The notes beneath the pieces are model-generated. The model ran no database searches, had not been told where the DNA came from, and worked only from the letters and a program-made list of their open reading frames with translations. Below, piece by piece: positions 25,601 through 35,400 of a stretch of 64,000 nt of DNA. A program made the translations under genes and the position numbers. The stretch's first letter is position 1, and each line of letters starts with the position of its first letter. The DNA is from Nematostella vectensis (taxonomy: Eukaryota > Cnidaria > Anthozoa > Actiniaria > Edwardsiidae), in the NCBI RefSeq assembly GCF_932526225.1, contig NC_064043.1, positions 4,393,501 through 4,457,500 of the forward strand, given 5' to 3'.

Positions 25601-28600
25601 TCAACTGAGGCAGTACAGATCCAAGAGTATGTTCATTGAATAAAACGATCTTGTAATAAGAAGCAGTGGCCTTATAGACTAATAAAACAAGCACATAATA
25701 TAATAACATCAGTACATACTCTATATCAAATCTGCTGCCATGTTTAGCAATCTCAAACACTTTGCTGATGCCCCCAACATGGCTAGTACCAACAGCAATA
25801 ACAGCTAAAAGTCCCCCTAGCATGACCACACCCTGGAAGACATCTGTCCAGATTACAGCTTTCATACCACCCTATACATTAAAACACTGTCACTTGTACT
25901 GCAATTGAAAATCTGTAAACATAACAAATAGGTTTTTGCAAAAAAGTTCCTTGCATGTGACGGCTCGCACATAATTCTTGATATTATTAGTAAGATTCAA
26001 CATTATATGGACAAAGGCATGTTTGCTTGTGGTGTATTTATTGATCTCCAAAAAGCATTTGATACAGTTGATCATACAATCCTTCTTCACAAACTCCTGC
26101 ATTGTGGTATCTGGGGCTAAGTGCACAATTGGTTCTCTTCTTATCTGTTCGGATGTCATCAGACTACACAAATAGGCCCGCACATATCACAAAGACAAAA
26201 TGCTCTTTATGGAGTTCCTCAGAGGTTTGTATTAGGGCCATTATTATATTTGATTTCTATCAATGACATCTATAAAGCGCCATATAAACTTGGTTTTTAC
26301 TTTGACAGATGACATTAATTTGCTGTTTGCTCAAAAAAAAGCTTAAAATCGTTGAAACGATTGTTAATACTGAACTTATAAAATGGTTGATAGGCAATAA
26401 ATTCTCTCTTAACTTAAAAAAATCTAATTTTGTAATTTTTCATACCCATCCAAAGCAAGTAAATAATAAGATTAAATTAGAATTATTGAACAATCAAAGC
26501 AATACACCTGTAAATATAGAGCGTAAAGACTATATTAAATACTTAGGAATATTAATTGACAGTAACCTTAGAAAAATCATATTAGTTATATTGCAGCTAA
26601 AATTAGTAGAAAAATAGGGATTATATCCAAACTAAGACATTTTACTCCATATTCAATGTTATCAAATATATATAGATCTTTAATCAACCATTGATTACAT
26701 ATGGTCTGGGGCCAGGCTGTATATTCACATTTAGATAAAATTTTTATTCTGCAGATAAGGGCTGTACGCCTCATGAATTTCGCTCCCTCTCATGCTGTAA
26801 CATATTCCACTCAATCTAATATCCTGCTTTACTACAAATCTTTAGCTTCTCTAATGTTTGATGTCTTTGATGATGCTGCTCCGTCTAACATTCAAAATCA
26901 TGAAATTCGTTGGTCAGTAATTTTTATATCAAACAATCAAAACTTAATCAACAAAAATTCTCTTTCTTAAGATGTGGAACTCAGGTTTGGAATAGCCTGA
27001 ACATCAGGAAATTGCTAGAATATAAATTTTAAAAAGAAGTTCAATCAATGAATTTTCAAGTGCTTGAAACTGAGTACAGCTATTCTGACATATACACGAT
27101 ACTCATTATTCAACAATAATCCTCTGAAATTTTCTTCATTACTCTTTTCTTGATATGCAAAATGAAATATCTATAATTTAATATTTATTATTTATAACTA
27201 GATTATTTGATTGAGGTTTGAAATTTAACATCCCTCACACTGTCGGCCTAGACTAGCTAAGCCATTTGCCGACAGCATGAGTATGTAAATATAATTTGTA
27301 AAAATGAAAATAAAAACTGTAATGTTCTGTTCGGTTCATATAAATACAGCGTTTACTTTTCCATTGGAAATGCCTAATGTATACACATGATTTGTCACAT
27401 GTAGGGGTTTAATACAAACAGCATTTATTCATTTACTGTGAATATTAGTTACTTGCAGTCCATGTAAGATTTTTGTCAATTTGATTTCTGTGAAATTCAT
27501 CTCTGATTTTTAATGCTTATTTCAAAACATCCATATGCTATATGTATATTCAAATGACACCATCAGCAAGCACCTACCAATGTCGTGTAGAAAGTACAGA
27601 CCAATCCAATGGTTATTATGGCAATCCACAAGGGGAAGCCTGTGACTAAAAAACATAGCAAAATTTGTTAGTTTATGAGGCACTTATTTACCAAACCTTA
27701 AAAATTAGTGGCATTTTTTTATGTTCTTGTAAAAAAAAAAATTAATCCCCTTTTAAATGACAAGTAAACCAAACAAAGAGATCAAGAATTTCTTCAGATT
27801 TTAGATTGTATAGCTAGTCTGTACTGTATGCTCTGTTTACCTGCTTCTAATGTCAATGATGGCCCATACAGCACAATAGCAATATAGAGGAGCTGAGAAA
27901 GAAGAAAAAAAAGCTCACTCCTCTTGAAATACAACAATATGATATAAATTTGGTTAGACAGCATACAGTACATGTATGTACTATACATGTATGTGGAGTA
28001 TACTCAAATTGTCAATACTTATTCAAAGGTAAATATAAAATGCCCTCTATACAACAGTACACATACGCTTTGTATTGTGATATAACCATCTCAGTAGATT
28101 TCGACTAGCAAGTCCTTGTGGGCAACTTCACTGTAGTTGATATAGGAATCCCAACTTAATGGGTTCCCCTCCACACCAAATACATATGTATAAGTATTGT
28201 GGGGTAGTAGCCAATGGTATGAATATTAAAAATGAGATTATAAGGATAGTGGCAGTTAGGTTGCAAGCATAGTTGATGTTAATGTAATTTAAAATGATTA
28301 TATAGTGGTAGTAAGGGCGCTGTTAGCAATATGAGGCATTAGTATGAGATGTTATGCGGATTTTAATGATAGTTTAATGTACTAGAGGACCTGTAATCTG
28401 TAAGAACAGTGACGTTGACTATGATGCCCTCTATACAACAGTAAACATCTGACATAACAGTAAACATCTGACATACCGTCTGTATTATAAACACACTTGA
28501 GGCCAGCAGCTTGACACTCTTTGAAAACCTCAACTCTAAGTACTGGACAAAAGGCATAAAAGAACCAATCAACAGGTATTTTTACATTTACCATTTTGTC

Positions 28601-29667
28601 CAGTATAAGAGTTAAGAATTTACAGGAAACAGGATACAGCAAGATTGTAATAGGTAATTCTCATAACAAAGGGTTAGGCGTGTTCTCGTAAGATTGGGAG
28701 GGAATTTTTAAAAACCTGGTATTTTTCAGATTTTCTGGGTGTTAGCCCCCCTTGACATGTTCGTAGCCAGTAACTTTTTACAGAACGATTACTATAGTAT
28801 ATTTTAAAGAGACTGCAGAAAACTTTGTCAAGTTAGGATGAAAAATAATGGTCACATGAAAAAAAATGGGAGTACAGGATCAGAAAGTTTTATAGCCACC
28901 ACGCGACCGCCAAGAATTAAAAACAATTTCCTGTCTTGGTATTGTGCTTAGTCAATCACACTACCGTGACCAATCAATCCTCTTGCTGTGTGCAGCCAAA
29001 CAGTTTATGATGAGACAATGAAAACATGAAAGCCATTTATCGGAAAAAACAGTTGACAGACTATGCTATGGTTGACTTTCCCCCCCCCCCAAAAAAAAAA
29101 AGGGCTTGAACTGGGTCGCACAACAAAGAATTTGGCTATAATAATGGAGATTAAACTTGATTGTTGAACCACTGCCATCCTATGCAATAAGCAATATAAT
29201 AATTATTACAAATAAAGGTCCTGAAATAACATAAATAAATCATGAAAACATACCATGAAATTACCCGTTATCTGCTGTGATTCTGAGATTATTCTACTGT
29301 GGTATTTAAGTAATAAGCTCACCTCATAAGCACTAGTTAGTTTAAGATTATAGTACACAGGGAGGTACACGTAAGCCACAAGTGGGATTGTCACAAATGA
29401 CGAGAACACTAGCAACCAGTACTGGAACCCGAAAGAGTACACTTCGTTCGGTGTCCCAAGGACGGCGATGGACGAAACAAACGACGCAAGGACAGAAATC
29501 GCAACTGGGATCGCGGACATGCTACGACTTGCCATGAGATATTCGCTATTGCTTTGATTACGAGACCCAACCCTGGCAAAGTACACGCCGATTCCAGCGG
29601 ATGCAGCCAGAGTTGCTGCGAATACAATAAAATCTATCGTAGTGAAATGTTCGTGAAGATCCGCCAT
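21642..29667 (-). CDS. Sodium-coupled solute transporter, SLC5 family (SMCT/SLC5A8-like), 14 exons
   Basis: Plasma-membrane Na+-driven symporter, probably for monocarboxylates or a vitamin-like anion. Minus-strand exons are 29667-29323, 28542-28477, 27892-27841, 27645-27578, 25871-25720, 25573-25433, 24873-24744, 24465-24374, 24029-23920, 23849-23782, 23382-23296, 22902-22739, 22279-22179 and 21811-21642. All have GT-AG ends, and together they total 581 codons plus stop, near the usual SLC5 length of about 610. Marks in order are FTTIDFIVFAATLAASAGIG (TM0/1), NSEYLMASRSMSAIPVAISV, YLELRFSK, VLYGPSLTLEA, GFPLWIAIITIGLVCTFYTT, GGMKAVIWTDVFQGVVM, TTNQTAVQRFLTCKS, GVFVASLFCATLSTVASGLN, SLAAVTVEDF, GIIGGPMLALFTMGI, VQPPDYPILP, SVYSISFFLYG and LDPRLFFDV. 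It is divergent from URAD. Substrate choice (SLC5A8/A12 versus A5/A6) is not resolved. The last exon could splice on at GAG/GTTAGC, but a poly(A) signal follows the stop closely. Confidence 0.93.
22574..22603. repeat. (AAT)n microsatellite in an SLC5 intron
   Basis: About ten ATA/AAT trinucleotides in a row between SLC5 exons 12 and 13. Confidence 0.85.
24050..24170. mobile_element. hAT-like MITE in an SLC5 intron
   Basis: Ends CAGGGGCGGATC and, reverse-complemented, CAGGGACGGATC form a 12-bp terminal inverted repeat with one mismatch. The 121-bp element lies between SLC5 exons 8 and 9, about 20 nt upstream of the exon 9 acceptor. Its interior is G/C-rich and non-coding. No convincing 8-bp target duplication is visible. 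Confidence 0.65.
25958..27340 (+). mobile_element. Decayed non-LTR retrotransposon (LINE), 5'-truncated, in an SLC5 intron
   Basis: Antisense to the host gene, in the intron between SLC5 exons 4 and 5. Frame-shifted pieces of a reverse transcriptase are visible in order: VFIDLQKAFDTVDHTILLHK (25.98-26.1 kb), GVPQRFVLGPLL with ISINDIY (26.2 kb), the region of the catalytic FxDD box (about 26305), LKKSNFVIFH with YIKYLGILID (26.4-26.56 kb), and a carboxy-terminal QIRAVRLMNFAP segment (26.75 kb). The catalytic box is split by a one-base shift and stop, so the copy is dead. A hairpin (arms CTGTCGGC and GCCGACAG, about 27239-27274) followed by an A-rich end marks the 3' terminus. The motifs fit the CR1/L2/Jockey group; I cannot place it more exactly. 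Confidence 0.85.
28438..28478 (-). repeat. Two-copy 19-bp tandem duplication at the SLC5 exon 2 splice donor
   Basis: In gene sense, ATGTCAGATGTTTACTGTT is repeated twice, starting at position +3 of the intron after exon 2 (donor GTATGT). A decayed copy of the end of exon 2 plus the start of this intron appears about 390 bp further in, at 28041-28085; it shares the AATACA exon end and an ACTGTTGTATAGAGGGCAT tail. Confidence 0.6.
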
Positions 29668-30018
29668 GTTTGTATTTTCTTTCGAAACTCACGTGAGCCC
29701 GCGATGAATCGATACACGCATAAAATTTTGCGCAACCACAGGAGTCCCATGTCAGGGGCCTGTGAAGAGAAGGGGATCTGTTTTCCCTGTATGTCTTTTG
29801 CATCAAAATGACAAGTGCTAGGAAAAAAGTCTTAGGACATAAGCTCCTTATGCACACCGCTTCAATGCCGTTTTTTTTCTGGCTGACATTTCAAAGCATT
29901 CTTGTCCCCAGAGCTCCTCGGTTATGCTGACACAACAGCGGAGGAGCTCTGGGAACGAGAATGAGGCGCGCAATAATTAATTATCACTAATTATCGCTTT
30001 GTGGTGCTGAGAAACAAG
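29668..30018. promoter_or_regulatory. Divergent promoter region between the SLC5 transporter and URAD
   Basis: Only 351 bp separate the two start codons, so the genes likely share a bidirectional promoter. The interval holds a long hairpin at 29897-29963 and no recognisable TATA box. Co-regulation is inference. Confidence 0.6.
29897..29963. repeat. Long hairpin in the SLC5/URAD divergent promoter
   Basis: Arms 29897-29919 and 29941-29963 (23 nt) pair with two mismatches around a 21-nt loop. The inner 13 bp, CCCAGAGCTCCTC against GAGGAGCTCTGGG, are perfect. It may be a small foldback element or a paired transcription-factor site. It lies 56 nt upstream of the URAD start codon. Confidence 0.7.
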
Positions 30019-30552
30019 ATGGCGGTGAAACTAACCATTCAGGAAGTGAACAAATTATCTCAAGAGGATTTTATTAGAAGATTCGGGAATATCGTAGAAA
30101 TGACACCTCTCTGTGCTGCTGCGATTTCCGATAAGCGCCCATTTTCTAGTGTAGACGATCTCTATCGCCAAATGTGCTCGTTTATCGATGGTCTCTCCCA
30201 GGACGGGCGGAGAGGAATTCTTAGATGCCACCCAGATTTAGAAGGCAAAATGGCACAAATGAAAGATCTCACGCCGGAATCGAAGGCAGAACAATCTCAA
30301 GCAGGACTTGATAAGCTATCTTCTGAGGAGTCGATTTTACTTAGCTCCTCCAATTCAAAATATCGTGCAAAATTTGATTTCCCGTTTGTTATCTGCGCAC
30401 GGAAAAACAAAAAGGAAGGGATTCTAGAAGGCATCCAGAGACGATTATTAAACGATGGGGATACTGAACTAATAAATGGAATTGCAGAGGTGAAAAAAAT
30501 TATGCTGCTTAGACTCAATGACCTCCTGGAGAGTGGAGAATCCAAACTCTAA
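30019..30552 (+). CDS. URAD: 2-oxo-4-hydroxy-4-carboxy-5-ureidoimidazoline (OHCU) decarboxylase, intronless
   Basis: Third enzyme of uric acid breakdown: it decarboxylates OHCU, made by uricase and HIU hydrolase, to S-allantoin. The protein is 177 aa, the usual family length. The start is the ATG at 30019; a GTG-led extension from 30001 is unlikely. Family marks are FGNIVEMTPLCAAAI, the catalytic HPDL (His in RCHPDLEGKM), EQSQAGLDKLSSEE, the pocket segment KYRAKFDFPFVICAR, and the closing RRLLNDGDTELINGIAEVKK. The last three residues, Ser-Lys-Leu, are a canonical PTS1 peroxisomal signal, matching the peroxisomal site of urate oxidation. The neighbour is a divergent SLC5 transporter. The intronless state is notable because vertebrate URAD genes have introns. 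Confidence 0.95.
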   Translation: MAVKLTIQEVNKLSQEDFIRRFGNIVEMTPLCAAAISDKRPFSSVDDLYRQMCSFIDGLSQDGRRGILRCHPDLEGKMAQMKDLTPESKAEQSQAGLDKLSSEESILLSSSNSKYRAKFDFPFVICARKNKKEGILEGIQRRLLNDGDTELINGIAEVKKIMLLRLNDLLESGESKL

Positions 30553-31746
30553 ATAATTAAGGTTACGGGGTGCTTTCAGCCCGTGGGACGCCGAAAAACC
30601 CAAAGTGTTAATTGTTAGCTGCTCTGCTTTTAGCTGTTTCTACTGGTCTGCACTCATTGGGTGTTTTCGACATCTATAGAATAGTTTTACATGTTAAATC
30701 CTTCTTATTTTATAAGGCCTGGCTAAACTCGGAGACATGTAGTTTGCAACATGTAGCGTGCTACATGTGTCCTAGTTTAGCCACCTCGAAAAACATTGTA
30801 GCTTGTGCGATATCTTGAGCAAAATTTGTTGTGCTACAGGTTCTTTGTAGTAGCTAAACTAGGAAACATGAATTAAGGTTGCATGCTACATGATGCACCC
30901 AATATATCACAATTATCAGGACTCAAAAATGTTATTGTTAAGACAATGAAATTTTATTTTACTTCCCATTTTTTATAACAAACTAATAGCAAGTGCTTTT
31001 TGAAGTAGTGTATCAAGTGCTGAACTAAATTTAGCATGAAAGTCACAAACAAGGTACTGGAATATAGAAATTTCATATTTACACACTCAGTATCTAGAGA
31101 GCATAACTTTTTCTGCTCCCCTGCACAGGGGGTATTCCCCCTAATCATTTTTAAGTGTTTTGCCTATTCTATTTTCATGACGACCATACGAAAAAACAAA
31201 AAGAAACAACTCTGTGTACCAGACAGGTGATTTTGGTTACCCTGGGTTCCAGAGGCTGAATATCCGCTTCTCCCAGCATGCTAGGGGGCGGGGGTTCGAA
31301 TGGGCTGGCGGCGTCAGCCTCTGGTGTAATGCGGTCGTCTATTGTTGAGTTAATCCCTTTCGAGTCAGATCTTGACCCTAGCACTCTGATTGGCTATCAA
31401 AATAACAAATCGTTTGTTTTAGGCATTTTTTCTCACGTGATACAGAAACCTGTTTCTTCAGCAAGGGGAAACGTGAGAGACTCGTTCTTGTTTTGAGTTC
31501 ACGGCAACAATCCAAATATATTTCTACTACAGATCGCTATTGCTTTGGCAGAAACTCTTCGAAGCAAGTTCCCGGACATACCTTCCGTACGGTCACATCA
31601 GATAACAGCCATCCTTTCCTTCATTCTGAGTGTAAACATTTAATTTTGGCAGCTCGATGTGCCAAGTGACGAGAAACCGGTTTGACCGGGATTATAAATT
31701 TAAATTGTAACTGTGAACCCTGAATAGGACCGCGTTCGCCCAGAGG

Positions 31747-31852
31747 CTCCTCGCTTCGCTCGTCGTAATTGCTCCAAAAATCTCTCGCTTCGATCGAAAA
31801 ATCTCTCGTTTCGCTCGGAAAATATCGGTTCGCTTGAAAAACTCTCGGGGCC
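31747..31852. repeat. Degenerate tandem of TCTCGCTTCGMTCG-like units
   Basis: Four to five imperfect units of about 20 bp, built on AAATCTCTCGCTTCGATCG, lie in the gap between URAD and the CUB gene. It is probably a piece of a dispersed repeat. The nearby 31237-31330 segment (CCCTGGGTTCCAGAGGCTG with an inverted CAGCCTCTGG) looks like another foldback. Confidence 0.5.
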
Positions 31853-32411
31853 TGATTAATTTTGTAGTCGCACTACACCTGGGGGCTTAGGTGCTTCAAC
31901 AAAGGAGAATAAAAATAACGCAAAAAATTGTATGTCATCATTACATAGGTGCTTTACGAGAATTCGGTGCTTCACTAGAATTTGTTTGAAGCGTGCCTCT
32001 GTAGTAATGATATCTGCGAGCTGAATGCGAAAACCTATTACTCTGTTAATAATGACTTTAAAGCCCCTCCTGCGTTGTAAGTGCATGCCATGGAAAAATT
32101 TGCATTGACGTTCTGTGTGGGGGCGGGCTGTCTTAGGAATTGGGGATTTTGGATTAGCGAGAAATAATAACTACAGTATCCTTTTCCATATTTTTAAAAA
32201 TGAAGAGGAAAAATCGTTTAAATGTTTTAGTTATATCAACCCTAAATTATTAAGGTTTGCAGAAAAGTTCGCGCTCAAATCCTATTCATAAATATTTGAT
32301 AATATTTTGCTCAAGCACTATGGCAACCAAATAAGGCCGTCCTTGGTGATCGCCAGCGTTGCATGAAGGACGAGGCAGGATTCATGTAGAAGAAGCACGC
32401 AGACACGAGTC

Positions 32412-32418
32412 TATAAAA
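32412..32418 (+). promoter_or_regulatory. TATA box of the CUB-domain gene
   Basis: TATAAAA lies 50 nt before the proposed start codon at 32468, leaving a short 5' leader of about 25 nt if transcription starts 25-30 nt downstream. Confidence 0.5.
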
Positions 32419-32467
32419 TTGACAACTTTCAGCTTCGATTAATTCGTGAAGAGGGTATATATCAACC

Positions 32468-35400
32468 ATGGTTAATACTGGACTTGCTTCACTTTATGTC
32501 GGTGAGTAAAGTGTTGCTTAATTCTAGGTAAAATCTACATATCTTTAGAGTCTAACTTTTCGACGTTGTGTTTTATTTTTCGTTCTCCCCTCTCGAAACA
32601 CACTTTCTACATTGATTATTGCCGAATTATCGATCAGTAGTAATGCTATCGCTAGTGATGGCAGGAACTTGAAGGCTATCTCTTAAATTGGCGTGTTTAA
32701 CCCGGAGAAATTGGGGCAGAAAGAAACTTGGGTTGACGTTTCATGTTGAGTTCGTCCTTGCGTTTTCAAAAAGCGGATGCAACTTATGCAACTTTTCCTG
32801 CGCGCTCATTAGTCAATACGGGTCACGTGCACATTTTCACAGGACAAGTAACAGTCGATAACGTCAGGCAAAGTGGTATCTGTCCTGTGAACATTTTTGT
32901 GCAGTCAAAACTCGCTTTTTGTCAGCTCAATAACTCCCATGGTTTTCAATAACACCATGGTTTTTAAAACGCTATGAAGGCACAGAAGGAATGTTTCATT
33001 TCTTTTATAGAACTATCATCAGTGTATTTTTTTAGAATTTATCTTGAAACGGGAAAGAGAAAGCAATGACAACAGCGCGCGCTCGTGGCGTCATTCCCGT
33101 TCACGTCAGCGCGCGTGCAGAAGACATTTCAAAATTGAAAACTTTTGCTTCAATTTCTATTCCAGCTCTCAGCAGAACAATAAGAAAACAGTCTAGGTGT
33201 AAATCCATAAGTTGAAATGCAAGTTTTGAGCTTGTAGTTTTTGTTCTAATGAAAGAAATTGTTGCATGAATTGTATCTTTCGCGAATGGCAAAAATTCCA
33301 GTGCACGTCAGCGCACACAGAATACACTTTTCGCATTTCCAGTGTAGTCACTGGGATATAAAATAAACAAACCACTTCTTTGGGTCACTGTGATGTCGGC
33401 GGATAATGTCCAAGGATGAGAAATGGTACGGATAATAAACAGTTTGCCGAGAAGCGAAGCTTCTATATTTCCTAAATAACCCACGCCTGTACCAATAATT
33501 TTTCTTTGGGGGAGGGGGGGGGGTGCGAAATGCGGAAAAGTGGACCTTTTTGGGGGTGGGGAGCTGGGGATTTTTATTCTATTGCAGTATCTCCACGGGA
33601 CGTTTAATATAGATTTGACTTGTGGCTTTACATCTGTCGTACCATAGTGATCTAAAATGCATTTTTTAAATCTAATTTTCCTAAAGCTAGATCGACAGCT
33701 ACAATTTTAGTTTCCACTTATTGAATTCTCTTAATTGTTTAAACAAACAATTGATATTTTAAAATTTTCTCACCCTTTTTTAACAACAAGATTTGCATTT
33801 GAAGTCTTAACTTTATACACCCTATTATAAAAACATTTCAAACAGCAATAAGTTCAAGGGTTTACTGACATATGTTACTAAGGTAAGATTTGTCAAAGGT
33901 CCTGAAATAAAGATTATTTATTATTTTCAATTCTGTTAGATTATCACTAAATCCATGCTTGGTTATATAAAGATAAATTTTATAAAAAGGAAAATACTGA
34001 AAAAAATGCGTTTTGAAATATTTTGGCGAAAATAAAAACTTTCTTAGAAAGTGCAGTATGGAAGTGAAATAAAGCCCAAGCGTGCATAGTTGACCTGCTC
34101 AGACACGGTGATATCTTACATGATGAAACTGAAATGAAGTTTAAAAACATATTCCAATAGTGTTTCGTGGTTTTTACACTTCTAAGGAACGATATCCGTC
34201 ATGTCTTTGAAAAAGGATTTTAAAATACGGATACAGCGCATGCTACTTTGAAATAAGATGTTCAGTGCGTGTGCGAGCTTGTTGCAATTGGTTTTTGCAG
34301 CTCACATAGGTAGTGAAAACATTGGCTTGAAAATTGTTGCCATCAATTGTTGCTCAAAGCCATCGGCGTAGCAACGTCATTGCTGAGCAACACTAATGTC
34401 AGCACACCCTTTTAAGATTTAAAAATCTTTGGGAAGTGTACACGAAAAATATGTGATTTTACCATTCTTCAATAAGAAATGGCTTCCCAAAGCCTTTTTT
34501 TTCTGTCAAGTGTCCCAAAAAAGGACTCAGGAAAGGACTTGCCTTAGTTGCTCGAGTTAGAGCTCAAAGGCAGTTCAGGTTGATGATGTCATACCGCTGC
34601 TGGACTAATCAAAATTATAATAATAAAACATTTGCTAAAGGGACGTAGTGCTTTTTACAGATAACATTCCATGCCATACTCACTATTTTTTGTTTGCCTT
34701 TCTTTTCCTATTATAGTGCTGGCCATTTTTGTGCGCAAGAATTTGTCACTGATTGGTAAGTATTATATATACCATAGTTGCTCGTGCAAAATGTCAAAAC
34801 TATCGTAATTAGTACAGTAAATTTACTTTTTAAAACAAGGTTTAGAGTATACCCCCCAGGCTAAACATTTCTACCCTCACCCCCTCTCCCCCAAAGAAAA
34901 AACATCAACAACAGCCCTGAATTGTCATTCATGTGAAGTTTATACCCCCAAATATAACCTACTGCCAATTTACCATTTTTCAAGTAACAATCTCAAAATA
35001 ATGCGAATGCACATCATAATGCTTCTTGAATATACAACTGTTTCTGTGCTTTATCTGCAAGCAGAATATCAACCCCCACCAAAAATACCCCAAAAGTCCC
35101 ACTAAAAGATGCCCTCATAAATAAGATAACCTTAACATTCTTGTTCATTTGTAATTGAGATCACTCTTGATCAAGTGTTTTTTAAATATATTATTTTATG
35201 TTCTCTCTTTGATTTTTAGATGATTGTTATGGCACCAAGACCCTGAGAGCCTACTCAACAGACAATTTCGTGACTTCACGTTACTACCCATCCAATTACC
35301 CTTATAGCAGTACTTGCTATGTAAAATTCGAGGCCTATTCATATGCCTATGAAGTCCGTCTCTCCTTTGACTCTTTCAGCCTTCAATCTGCATCTAGCAA

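Noticed and set aside
28363..28642. Independent small membrane proteins
   Set aside because: Both frames are extensions of SLC5 exon 2 into flanking introns.
31290..31310. tRNA-like GGTTCGAAT box
   Set aside because: No matching A box or cloverleaf around it; it sits in a foldback-type repeat.
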